The notes: generated by a model from the sequence alone, not told the origin. A stretch of 5,310 bases of DNA from Roseburia sp. (GCA_030844625.1 JAUUNJ010000209.1:1-5310); one strand, 5' to 3'. Counted from the stretch's first letter, positions 1-5,310 are shown. Numbers and translations are program-made.

Positions 1-1565
1 TCAAGGAATGTAATTGTCTGGTCATTTATCTTAACTACAGACGCACCAATATGCTGTGTAATACCGCCTGCTTCTCCTGAAATAACGTTAGTCTCCCTAA
101 TCGCATCGAGCAGTGATGTTTTACCATGGTCAACGTGTCCCATTACGCAGACAACAGGAGGGCGCTTACTCATTAAGTTTTCATCCTCTGCCTCTTCCTT
201 AAGGAGTTCTTCAATAATATCAACTTTTTCTTCTTTTTCGCACATAATTTCATAGCCTAAAGCAATTTCTTCAGCGCTGTCAAAGTCGATTTCTGTATTA
301 ACCGTAACCATTTTTCCTTCAAGGAAAAGTTTTTTAATTACTGCTGACGGCTGCATTTTCATCTTTTCCGCAAGCTGTCCGATTGTAATAAAATCAGGAA
401 CCTCTATCACTTTGATTTCTTCCTTTTTCTCCTCTTTCTTCTTCGGCTTTTCCATTACAGGCTTGGCTAAATCTTTCTTTCTGCCATTCTTGCCCTTTCT
501 ATTACCATCTTCGTAATTTTTCTTATTACGCTCCTGTCTGTCCTGACGTAATTTATTTTCCCTCGATTTTCTATCTTTATTCTGAATTGGCTCAGCAGGT
601 GCTGCGGCAGCACCTCTGTCATTTCTTCTGAAATCACGATTGTCCCTGTTTCTGTCCTGACCGCCATTGTTTTTGTCACGGAAACTTCCGCTATTTCTGT
701 CCCGGTTATTTCCATTTCTGTCCTTATTATTAAAATTACGATTATCTTTGTTAAAACCTCTGTCTGCTTTCTGCTTCCGGTCATTGTTTCTCTGCTGACC
801 GTCCTTCTGTGGTCTGCGACCATCCTTGTTGAAGTTCCTGTCATTATTCTGAGGTCTTCTGTCATTATTTCTGTCGTTATTCTGTTTCTGTTTATTATCT
901 TTTACAGGCTTCTGTTCCACTTTTTTCTTTTCGCTTTCGGATACCGGTGCGGTTTTTACTTCCTGCTTTGTGTCTGTCTTTTCAATTACTGCCTCCGGTT
1001 TTTCCTCCGGCTTTTCCTGTACCTGCTCTGCTACAGGCTTTGTTACAGTTTCTTTTACAGGCTCCTTTACTATTTCCGGCTTTTTAACTACTTCTTCCTT
1101 TACAGGTGCCACCTGAACCGGTTCAGTTTTTTCCGGAACCGGTGCTGCTTCTTTCGGTTTTACCGGTACTTCCTCTTTTACCTTTGCCTGCTCTGTCTTC
1201 ACCTGGTTTTCGCTCTTTGAACGCTTTTCTCCTGAATGATGACGATGCTCACCATCACTATGTCTGCGTCGTCTTCTCTCCCCTTCAGATCTCGAACGTC
1301 TCTCACCTGTTTTTACAATCCCTTTGCTTGTAATGATAACTCTTGGCTTTACTTTTTCTTCTTTTACAGGCTCCTTTGCTTCTGCTTTCTGTTTTTCATC
1401 TGATTTATGCACTTTTCCGAACTTCGTCTTTATATATTCAATATTATCTTCATCAATAGAGCTTGCTGCTTTTGCTTCTATGCCCTTTTCTTCAAGTGCC
1501 TGAACAATATCTGAACTTTTTATCTCCAATTCTTTGGCCAATTCATGTACTCTCATTTTTGCCAT
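1..1565 (-). CDS. infB: Translation initiation factor IF-2, N-terminal part (runs off the left edge)
   Basis: IF2 is the GTPase that places initiator fMet-tRNA on the 30S subunit and promotes 50S joining. The visible 521 residues start at ATG 1565, which has a GGAGG site 7 bases upstream. Seen in order: a small IF2_N-type helical domain (about 1-50, starting [13 protein letters not shown]); an Arg/Ser-rich basic stretch (about 83-115); a Lys/Glu/Pro/Val-rich stretch (about 116-221); an Asn/Asp/Arg/Gln/Lys-rich stretch (222-366); a second IF2_N domain (about 383-445, [10 protein letters not shown]); then the G domain with P-loop GHVDHGKT at 476-483 and the switch I motif GGITQHIGA at 500-508. 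The rest of the G domain and domains II-IV lie outside the window. The P-loop sits later than in E. coli or Bacillus IF2 because the disordered linker is long. It is the last visible gene of the rimP-nusA operon, 14 bases after ylxQ. The identity is secure. Confidence 0.97.
   Translation of the reverse strand, partial: MAKMRVHELAKELEIKSSDIVQALEEKGIEAKAASSIDEDNIEYIKTKFGKVHKSDEKQKAEAKEPVKEEKVKPRVIITSKGIVKTGERRSRSEGERRRRRHSDGEHRHHSGEKRSKSENQVKTEQAKVKEEVPVKPKEAAPVPEKTEPVQVAPVKEEVVKKPEIVKEPVKETVTKPVAEQVQEKPEEKPEAVIEKTDTKQEVKTAPVSESEKKKVEQKPVKDNKQKQNNDRNNDRRPQNNDRNFNKDGRRPQKDGQQRNNDRKQKADRGFNKDNRNFNNKDRNGNNRDRNSGSFRDKNNGGQDRNRDNRDFRRNDRGAAAAPAEPIQNKDRKSRENKLRQDRQERNKKNYEDGNRKGKNGRKKDLAKPVMEKPKKKEEKKEEIKVIEVPDFITIGQLAEKMKMQPSAVIKKLFLEGKMVTVNTEIDFDSAEEIALGYEIMCEKEEKVDIIEELLKEEAEDENLMSKRPPVVCVMGHVDHGKTSLLDAIRETNVISGEAGGITQHIGASVVKINDQTITFL
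468..902 (-). other. infB: Low-complexity Asn/Arg/Asp-rich segment of IF2
   Basis: This stretch encodes about residues 222-366 of IF2. It is dominated by Asn, Asp, Arg, Lys and Gln, with short degenerate repeats such as [14 protein letters not shown] and RDRN, broken once by a short Ala run (GAAAAPAEP). It has almost no hydrophobic residues, so it is predicted to be disordered. The Arg and Lys content suggests RNA or ribosome contact, but that is inference. Reading the other frames here gives artificially long open frames. Confidence 0.85.
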
Positions 1566-1579
1566 TTAACTACCTCCGT

Positions 1580-1885
1580 TTATTTATTATCTGTTAACAT
1601 ATTTATGATTGATTTACTAAATCCCGAGTCCAATACTGCTATGGATACGCGGTCTTTATTACCTGTGGCATTTCCCAATTCTTCTCTGGAACCATACACG
1701 AAAAACGGTACCCTGTAATATGTGCATTTGTTAGTAAACAATTTCTTCGTGTTGTCAGAAGCTTCCTCAGATACGATAACCAGCTTTGCTTTTTGATCCT
1801 TTACCGCTTTTTCCACTGAAAATTCTCCTGCAACTGTTTTTCCTGCTCTGGTTGCCAGTCCTATCATGGAAAAAATCTTATTCAT
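1580..1885 (-). CDS. ylxQ: YlxQ, L7Ae/L30e-family K-turn RNA-binding protein
   Basis: A 101-residue protein of the L7Ae/L30e/Gadd45 family. Family landmarks seen are GLATRAGK at 9-16 (first helix), VIVSEEASDNTKK at 36-48 (the RNA-binding strand and helix region) and ELGNATGN at 69-76, followed by a hydrophobic strand with the SIAVLDSGF end. The length matches the family. Bacillus YlxQ is known to bind kink-turn RNA; the cellular target is not clear. The gene overlaps the end of ylxR by 8 bases (ATGAATGAATAA arrangement), so its ribosome site (an AGGTGAG-like sequence) lies within ylxR and translational coupling is likely. It is followed 14 bases later by infB, the usual order in Firmicutes. 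Confidence 0.93.
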   Translation of the reverse strand: MNKIFSMIGLATRAGKTVAGEFSVEKAVKDQKAKLVIVSEEASDNTKKLFTNKCTYYRVPFFVYGSREELGNATGNKDRVSIAVLDSGFSKSIINMLTDNK

Positions 1886-2156
1886 TCATCTCACCTAATT
1901 CTTTCCTTAATTGCTGATATACATCCTCTTCAATATGGGAAATTTTTAAAGTTCTCTCAAGTCCTTTATTTTTAATTGCCATCTCAAGACACTTTTCATC
2001 TGGACATATGTAAGCACCACGTCCATTTTTCTTCCCTGTGAAATCAACAAAAACATGATTTTCCTTGTCATGCACCACTCTTATCAGCTCTTTTTTATTT
2101 TTTGTCTGCCTGCATCCGGTGCAGGTCCTCATTGGGACTTTCTTTACCTGACCCAT
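1878..2156 (-). CDS. ylxR: YlxR (DUF448), RNase P modulator family protein
   Basis: A 92-residue basic protein of the DUF448/YlxR family. The family signatures are an N-terminal MRTCTGC (9-15) and a central GRGAYIC (45-51). Four cysteines (12, 15, 51, 56) are spaced so that metal binding is conceivable but not shown. Bacillus YlxR has been described as an RNA-binding protein that modulates RNase P (RnpM); applying that role here is by homology. The ATG at 2156 has AGGAG 8 bases upstream and lies 15 bases after the nusA stop. The gene sits between nusA and ylxQ as in most Firmicutes. Confidence 0.93.
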   Translation of the reverse strand: MGQVKKVPMRTCTGCRQTKNKKELIRVVHDKENHVFVDFTGKKNGRGAYICPDEKCLEMAIKNKGLERTLKISHIEEDVYQQLRKELGEMNE

Positions 2157-2171
2157 AACATCATCTCCTAA

Positions 2172-3377
2172 TTATTCCTCAGATTCTGACGCTTCAGAAT
2201 CTGCTTCTTCAGATTTTTCTGTCTCATCGTCATATTCATCATCATAATACTCGTCATCGTAGTATTCATCATCATAGTACTCATCATCATAATATTCATC
2301 ATCGTAATAATCTTCGTCGTTGAATACATACTGAATTCCTTCTTCTTTTGCCTGAGACTCACTCTTAATATCAATCTTAAATCCTGTTAGTTTCGCTGCA
2401 AGCCTTGCATTCTGACCTTCTTTACCAATTGCCAGTGATAATTGTAAATCCGGAACAACAACCAACGCTTCTTTGTTATCCGGGTCTGCAAGTACTGCCA
2501 CGACTTTTGAAGGGCTTAATGCATTTTCAATTAAAATAGCCGGATTTTCACTCCAGTTAACAATATCAATCTTTTCATTGCGCAATTCATCAACAACTGC
2601 ATTTACTCTTGCACCATTAACACCAACGCAGGCACCTACCGCATCAACAGCTTCATTGTTCGACCATACTGCCATCTTTGTTCTTGAACCTGCTTCTCTT
2701 GCGATGCTCTTAATTTCAACTGTTCCATCCTGAATTTCTGTAACTTCCTGCTCAAAAAGTCTCTTAACAAGTCCCGGATGAGTTCTTGAAACAACAATTC
2801 TTGGTCCTCTTCCATTATCCTTAACTTCTGTGATATAAAGTTTGATTCTTTCTGTTGGTCGGAAAAATTCTCCCGGTGCCTGTTCCTTTTCCATAAGAAC
2901 TGTATCAACTTTGCCCAAATTAACGCTGATGTTCTTGCCATTAATTCTCTGAACAATACCTGTAATGATATCATTCTGTTTTTCAAAGTACTGATCGTAA
3001 ATGCTCTTTCTTTCTTCCTCCCTGATTTTTTGCAAGATACCATTTTTTGCACTCTGGGTTGCAATTCGTCCAAAATCCTTTGACTGAATTTCAATATTTA
3101 CAATATCTCCCAGTTCATATGTTCCCTTGATATTTCTCGCATCTTCCAGAGAAATCTGCGCAACAGAATCCGTAACCTCTTCTACCACTTCCTTCTGTGA
3201 ATAAATGTGGAAATCTCCTGTTTCTCTGTCCATTGTAACTGTTACATTGTCTGCCTTATTAAAGTTATTTTTATACGCTACTACTAAATTACTTTCAATC
3301 GCTTCAAATAATGACTCTTTACTGATGTCTTTTTCCTTTTCTAAGATATTCAATGCTTCAATTAATTCCTTATTCAT
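2172..3377 (-). CDS. nusA: Transcription termination/antitermination factor NusA
   Basis: NusA binds RNA polymerase and nascent RNA, stimulating pausing and intrinsic termination and serving in antitermination complexes. The 401 residues show the N-terminal RNAP-binding domain (about 1-125, MNKELIEALN start), an S1 domain (about 135-200), the family motif REAGSRTKMAV at 227-237, KH1 with GVNG at 252-255 and KH2 with GKEG at 318-321. The Firmicute form, without the C-terminal acidic repeat domains of E. coli NusA, normally ends soon after KH2 (Bacillus about 371 residues). This one continues into a strongly acidic tail from about residue 354, containing YYDDE repeats and then a Glu/Ser-rich end. 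ATG 3377 has AGGAGG 10 bases upstream, and that site overlaps the rimP stop codon. The leader terminator upstream of rimP may make the gene autoregulated. Confidence 0.97.
   Translation of the reverse strand: MNKELIEALNILEKEKDISKESLFEAIESNLVVAYKNNFNKADNVTVTMDRETGDFHIYSQKEVVEEVTDSVAQISLEDARNIKGTYELGDIVNIEIQSKDFGRIATQSAKNGILQKIREEERKSIYDQYFEKQNDIITGIVQRINGKNISVNLGKVDTVLMEKEQAPGEFFRPTERIKLYITEVKDNGRGPRIVVSRTHPGLVKRLFEQEVTEIQDGTVEIKSIAREAGSRTKMAVWSNNEAVDAVGACVGVNGARVNAVVDELRNEKIDIVNWSENPAILIENALSPSKVVAVLADPDNKEALVVVPDLQLSLAIGKEGQNARLAAKLTGFKIDIKSESQAKEEGIQYVFNDEDYYDDEYYDDEYYDDEYYDDEYYDDEYDDETEKSEEADSEASESEE
2223..2309 (-). repeat. nusA: 15-bp tandem repeat encoding YYDDE units in the NusA tail
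   Basis: Five full 15-base units and one 12-base partial unit encode YYDDE five times and then YDDE (residues 357-385). The units start at 2309, 2294, 2279, 2264 and 2249, with the partial unit at 2234-2223. The codons differ between units (TAT/TAC, GAT/GAC, GAA/GAG) while the peptide is unchanged, which argues that the amino-acid pattern is maintained rather than the repeat being a recent slippage product. Confidence 0.93.
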
Positions 3378-3387
3378 TTTCCCGTAT

Positions 3388-3394
3388 CCTCCTA
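3388..3394 (-). promoter_or_regulatory. nusA ribosome-binding site overlapping the rimP stop codon
   Basis: The nusA Shine-Dalgarno AGGAGG (3393-3388) shares two bases with the TAG stop of rimP (3394-3392). It is 10 bases from the nusA ATG. Ribosomes finishing rimP would sit on the nusA site, so coupled translation is likely. Confidence 0.8.
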
Positions 3395-3859
3395 AAAATC
3401 TATATATTCTCTAACAAGGGAAACATTTACCCTGTCAATTGCTGTTTCACTACCATCCTCATTTTCAATGGTAATCGTTTCTTTATCATAAGACTTTAAA
3501 AGTCCTACATACTGTTTACTGCCATCTATGGCTCTGTACAAATGTATTTCGATTTCTTTTCCTATGTTCCGGTCGAAATGCTTATCTTTCTTTATCGGAC
3601 GACCAAGTCCCGGCGAACTGACTTCCAATATATACGCATCACTGATAAAATCTTCTTCATCCAGTCTGTCACTTAACACTCTGCTTACTGATTCCAAATC
3701 ATTAATAGTTATACCACCGGGTTTGTCAACATATGCCCTCAAGTACCAGTTACTTCCTTCTTTCACATACTCTACATCAACCAGTTCAAACCCTTTTGCA
3801 TCAACAATAGGTTGAATCAAGGTTTCTGTTTTTGATTCGTATTCTTCTCTTCTTGACAC
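3392..3859 (-). CDS. rimP: Ribosome maturation factor RimP (GTG start)
   Basis: RimP is needed for maturation of the 30S subunit. The 155-residue length and sequence fit the family (about 150). Seen are the N-terminal alpha/beta domain with KGFELVDVEYVKEG (22-35) and YLRAYVDKPGGITINDLESVSR (39-60), the signature EVSSPGLGRPI (79-89) and the C-terminal SH3-like beta domain (about 95-155). The start is GTG at 3859, with AGGAGG five bases upstream. An ATG two bases earlier (3861) is in another frame and stops after 14 codons. The gene is first in the operon and ends inside the nusA ribosome site, with 14 bases between coding regions. Confidence 0.95.
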   Translation of the reverse strand: MSRREEYESKTETLIQPIVDAKGFELVDVEYVKEGSNWYLRAYVDKPGGITINDLESVSRVLSDRLDEEDFISDAYILEVSSPGLGRPIKKDKHFDRNIGKEIEIHLYRAIDGSKQYVGLLKSYDKETITIENEDGSETAIDRVNVSLVREYIDF

Positions 3860-3864
3860 ATTGT

Positions 3865-3870
3865 CCTCCT
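3865..3870 (-). promoter_or_regulatory. Shine-Dalgarno AGGAGG deciding the rimP GTG start
   Basis: A perfect AGGAGG lies 5 bases before GTG 3859 and only 3 bases before the out-of-frame ATG 3861. The spacing and the conserved RimP N-terminus both favour GTG. Confidence 0.8.
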
Positions 3871-3890
3871 TTTAGAAACTGCATCCTAGA

Positions 3891-3918
3891 TACAGTTCAA
3901 ACATATATCTGAACTGTA
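3891..3918 (-). repeat. Perfect 9-bp inverted repeat in the rimP operon leader
   Basis: TACAGTTCA (3891-3899 on the plus strand) is mirrored by TGAACTGTA (3910-3918) around a 10-base AT-rich spacer. In the minus-strand transcript it forms a second hairpin after the terminator and about 30 bases before rimP. It has no U-tract, so it is not a terminator. It could be an RNA structure or a protein operator; nothing decides between them. Confidence 0.7.
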
Positions 3919-3920
3919 AC

Positions 3921-3951
3921 ATATAAAAGAGCGAACCTTTGCGGTTCGCTC
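3921..3951 (-). terminator. Leader hairpin terminator between the operon promoter and rimP
   Basis: The transcript has GAGCGAACC (3951-3943) pairing with GGTTCGCTC (3937-3929), a perfect 9-bp GC-rich stem with a 5-base loop. It is followed by TTTTATAT (3928-3921), a short and interrupted U-tract. It lies about 20 bases downstream of the predicted start of the operon promoter, so it can act as an attenuator as well as ending the dehydrogenase transcript. The opposite strand also carries a CTTTT after the stem, but no plus-strand gene reads into it. Confidence 0.85.
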
Positions 3952-3980
3952 CTTTTCATCTAGTCAATATTTACTGTATA

Positions 3981-4009
3981 AGTATAATTCCATATTTTCC
4001 CCTTGTCAA
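3981..4009 (-). promoter_or_regulatory. Sigma-A promoter of the rimP-nusA-infB operon
   Basis: On the minus strand, TTGACA (4009-4004, perfect -35) is followed after 17 bases by TATACT (3986-3981, five of six to -10). Transcription would start near 3974, giving a leader of about 115 bases before rimP GTG. The -35 box lies only 6 bases beyond the stop codon of the dehydrogenase gene. Confidence 0.82.
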
Positions 4010-4015
4010 CCCCTA

Positions 4016-4831
4016 TTACTGAATGTTTTCAAACATTCTGATATTTGAATGCTTAATAATCAATTCATAAAATTTCAGTCCCATCACCGGAAAAAACTTT
4101 GCTGTGAAATTCATAAATTTAGCATCTTTTCCAATAATCATTCTGGCTTTTTGTTTAATCATCTTTTTTATAATTTTAGATGCCATCTTATCTGCACTGG
4201 AAGATATCATTCTGATGAATCTGCTGTCAGAGATAAAATACTGATTGCGGAATATGTCTGTCTTTACAAATCCCGGACACACATATCCTATGTACATTTC
4301 CCTTCCCAACTCTCCTATCAGACATTCAGTATACGCTTTAAGCGCCGCCTTACTTGCGCTGTAAATACTTGTCCCTATGATTGGTGCCAGTGCATCAGAA
4401 CTGGAAATATTAATAACTGCAGGCATTGTAGAACGCCGCAATATAGGAAGCATTGCATTGACTGCATAACGGCATGCATGAAAATTAACATTCATACATT
4501 GCTGAACCTGTTCTTCCCTGTAATTGGTTGACTTGTCAAAGGGAAGCAGAATCCCCGCATTATTGATCAGTATATCAACAATTGTTTTCCCCTCTTTCAA
4601 TTGCCACGCCAACTGCTCCCAGTTTTCCACATTACTTACATCAAATACTTTGTATTGAAACAAATCTGCCTGATAACTTAATTCATCCTTAATGCTCATC
4701 ATTTTGTGTTCAGATTGCCCTATACCGATTACTTTGCAGTTATACTCTTTGATCAGTTTAACCGTCAGGGCTCTTCCGATTCCTGAAGAAGCACCCGTTA
4801 TTAATACTGTCTTACCATAAATCCAGTCCAT
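4016..4831 (-). CDS. Classical short-chain dehydrogenase/reductase (SDR), substrate unknown
   Basis: A 271-residue NAD(P)-dependent oxidoreductase with a Rossmann fold. Classical SDR signatures are intact: cofactor motif TGASSGIG at 12-19, NNAG at 90-93, structural/catalytic Asn near N116 (MNVNF), Ser144 in INISSSD, Tyr157 and Lys161 in YSASK, and PG at 186-187 followed by VKTD. The 13-residue Ser-to-Tyr spacing is standard. The residue after strand 2 (GIGQSEHK) is neither the Asp typical of NAD nor a clear Arg of NADP enzymes, so cofactor choice is open. The C-terminal 50 residues are basic and hydrophobic (KFMNFTAKFFPVMGLKFYE), so membrane association is possible but not shown. The ATG at 4831 has a weak AGG 7 bases upstream and a stronger AAAGGG farther up (15 bases). 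The gene appears monocistronic; its substrate cannot be told from the sequence. Confidence 0.9.
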   Translation of the reverse strand: MDWIYGKTVLITGASSGIGRALTVKLIKEYNCKVIGIGQSEHKMMSIKDELSYQADLFQYKVFDVSNVENWEQLAWQLKEGKTIVDILINNAGILLPFDKSTNYREEQVQQCMNVNFHACRYAVNAMLPILRRSTMPAVINISSSDALAPIIGTSIYSASKAALKAYTECLIGELGREMYIGYVCPGFVKTDIFRNQYFISDSRFIRMISSSADKMASKIIKKMIKQKARMIIGKDAKFMNFTAKFFPVMGLKFYELIIKHSNIRMFENIQ

Positions 4832-4871
4832 ATTATAACCTAAAGTCCCTTTCCTTAAATCATGTTTTTAT

Positions 4872-4901
4872 ATATTAACATTAATTCAGATACTTTTTCA
4901 A
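4872..4901 (-). promoter_or_regulatory. Candidate promoter of the SDR gene
   Basis: TTGAAA (4901-4896) and TAATAT (4877-4872) are spaced 18 bases apart, upstream of the SDR start at 4831. The -10 matches only four of six, and the region is AT-rich enough for chance matches. Confidence 0.4.
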
Positions 4902-4918
4902 TCATTATAAAAAACATC

Positions 4919-4946
4919 TTGCAAAATTTTACTTTATTGATATAAT
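4919..4946 (+). promoter_or_regulatory. Promoter of tRNA-Glu
   Basis: A perfect TATAAT (4941-4946) preceded after 16 bases by TTGCAA (4919-4924, four of six). Predicted transcription start is near 4953, about 13 bases before the tRNA 5' end. Confidence 0.7.
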
Positions 4947-4965
4947 AATACAGTAACATTTTTAA

Positions 4966-5037
4966 GGCTCGTTGGTCAAGTGGTTAAGACGCCGCCCTCT
5001 CAAGGCGGAATCACGGGTTCAATTCCCGTACGAGCTG
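4966..5037 (+). tRNA. tRNA-Glu (anticodon CUC)
   Basis: A full cloverleaf can be drawn. The acceptor stem GGCTCGT (4966-4972) pairs with ACGAGCT, including a G1.U72 wobble. A D-arm with GGTTAAGAC is present. The anticodon stem CCGCC/GGCGG encloses loop CTCTCAA with anticodon CTC reading GAG. The T-arm CGGGT-TCAATTC-CCGTA... has the usual TTCAA. The discriminator is G73 and CCA is not encoded, as in many Clostridia tRNAs. It stands alone, is divergent from the SDR gene, and its 3' end abuts a recombinase gene, making it a likely integration site. Confidence 0.95.
5013..5037 (+). other. Probable attachment site (element end) at the tRNA-Glu 3' part
   Basis: The T-arm and acceptor 3' half of the tRNA lie directly against a tyrosine recombinase gene that stops 5 bases later. 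Integrative elements using tRNA genes recombine in this part and restore the tRNA. The exact core cannot be defined because the second copy, at the other end of the element, is outside the window. Confidence 0.5.
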
Positions 5038-5042
5038 CTTAC

Positions 5043-5310
5043 TTATATGCTTGCAATGCCTTTATTTATCAACGCTTCAGAGATATTGGATTGTAAGCAT
5101 TTTTGTTTACACTTGTTTACACTTCTGTTGAATTGGATTATTTTATTGGAATTCACATTTTCTAACATTTTTTCAACTTTGTAGTCTTCATTCATATCAA
5201 AACAATAGTTATTCAAAGATGTTCTTTCATCTTCATGCCCAGCTATCTCACGTATTTTATCAATATTTAATCCTATGTCAAACAGCGATGATATATATGT
5301 CTTGCAACTC
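5043..5310 (-). CDS. Tyrosine recombinase/integrase, C-terminal 88 residues (gene continues beyond right edge)
   Basis: The minus-strand frame enters at the right edge and ends at TAA 5043-5045. The visible peptide carries the end of a phage/ICE-type catalytic domain: (S)CKTYISSLFDIG, then IREIAGHEDERTSLNNYCF. It has the conserved GH (His at visible residue 25) and the nucleophile Tyr (visible 35). The KTYIS segment aligns with the HxxR-x-T-Y block, which places Cys (codon 5306-5304) where the second catalytic Arg is expected. Cys to His is 23 residues, the same as Arg247 to His270 in E. coli XerD. After Tyr comes a basic tail of about 50 residues rich in Asn, Lys and Cys. The gene reads toward tRNA-Glu and ends 5 bases from it, typical of an integrase at the end of its element. 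Whether it is active or a remnant cannot be judged from this part. Confidence 0.85.
   Translation of the reverse strand, partial: SCKTYISSLFDIGLNIDKIREIAGHEDERTSLNNYCFDMNEDYKVEKMLENVNSNKIIQFNRSVNKCKQKCLQSNISEALINKGIASI
5047..5100 (+). repeat. 11-bp inverted repeat with T-run after tRNA-Glu; possible terminator
   Basis: ATGCTTGCAAT (5047-5057) pairs with ATTGTAAGCAT (5090-5100) over 11 positions with one G.U in plus-strand RNA. The loop is 32 bases and the stem is followed by TTTT (5101-5104). It could end the tRNA transcript, although the loop is long. It lies inside the 3' end of the recombinase gene and may instead be part of a recombinase binding region. Confidence 0.4.
5103..5122. repeat. 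Two tandem copies of a 10-bp repeat near the element end
   Basis: TTGTTTACAC occurs twice in a row (5103-5112, 5113-5122). It lies in the C-terminal tail of the recombinase gene, next to a related inverted TGTAAGC (5092-5098). Short direct repeats near an attachment site are often recombinase or accessory-factor sites, but that is inference. Confidence 0.5.

Noticed and set aside
467..865. A 132-codon minus-strand frame rich in Thr, Met and Arg
   Set aside because: It lies out of frame inside the low-complexity part of infB. The infB frame is continuous from a good start to the P-loop, and this frame has no ribosome site or recognisable motif.
2223..2309. Regular 15-base repeats considered as a CRISPR-like array
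   Set aside because: Units are directly adjacent with no spacers, keep the reading frame and encode a constant peptide within nusA.
2168..2374. A 68-codon minus-strand frame with Met/Thr repeats
   Set aside because: It is the shifted reading of the YYDDE-encoding repeats of nusA; no ribosome site and no domain.
2636..3094. A 152-codon minus-strand frame in nusA
   Set aside because: Shifted frame of the S1/KH-coding part of nusA, whose own frame has all expected motifs.
3897..3959. A 20-codon open frame in the operon leader (starting MKRSEPQ), which could be a leader peptide
   Set aside because: No Shine-Dalgarno at a proper distance before its ATG, and no run of regulatory codons; the AAAAGGAG in it is part of the hairpin foot rather than a ribosome site for a nearby start.
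4049..4531. A 160-codon plus-strand frame opposite the SDR gene
   Set aside because: Antisense shadow with Cys/His-rich random composition, no promoter or ribosome site; the SDR motifs fix the minus strand as coding.
4972..5184. A 70-codon plus-strand frame
   Set aside because: It starts inside tRNA-Glu and runs antisense to the recombinase gene; no ribosome site.

Overview
The window looks like an ordinary chromosomal segment of a low-GC Firmicute, most likely a Clostridia member of the Lachnospiraceae type. That placement is an inference. It rests on the gene order rimP-nusA-ylxR-ylxQ-infB, strong AGGAGG ribosome sites, AT-rich third codon positions, a tRNA without encoded CCA, and a very long low-complexity IF2 N-terminus. 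Nearly all genes are on the minus strand, so the transcribed order runs from high to low coordinates.

Region 1 (about 1-4009) is the transcription/translation operon: rimP (30S maturation), nusA (transcription elongation/termination), ylxR (DUF448, RNase P modulator family), ylxQ (L7Ae-like K-turn binder) and the first 521 codons of infB (IF2). The genes are 14-15 bases apart or overlap (ylxR/ylxQ by 8 bases), and the rimP stop codon lies inside the nusA ribosome site, so they are probably co-transcribed and partly translationally coupled. A near-consensus sigma-A promoter (TTGACA, 17 bases, TATACT) lies just after the upstream gene. Between it and rimP are a 9-bp GC-rich hairpin with an interrupted U-tract and then a second perfect 9-bp inverted repeat. 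A promoter followed by a terminator in front of nusA suggests attenuation, possibly NusA autoregulation.

Region 2 (4016-4831) is a complete classical short-chain dehydrogenase/reductase on the minus strand. Its substrate is unknown and it has no evident link to the operon; its transcript would meet the same leader terminator.

Region 3 (4832-5310) holds a divergent intergenic stretch with a good promoter for a tRNA-Glu (anticodon CUC) on the plus strand. Immediately beyond the tRNA 3' end is the C-terminal part of a tyrosine recombinase gene reading toward the tRNA and stopping 5 bases from it. This is the usual arrangement of an integrative element inserted at a tRNA 3' end, so the right edge of the window probably begins a mobile element. 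In the visible part, the residue expected to be the second catalytic Arg is Cys, which hints at a decayed or unusual integrase.

I saw no CRISPR array, toxin-antitoxin pair or clearly new system. The most notable points are the leader attenuator, the acidic YYDDE tandem repeat at the NusA C-terminus, the long Asn/Arg/Asp-rich region of IF2, and the element boundary at tRNA-Glu. There is no gene-free stretch longer than 300 bases.
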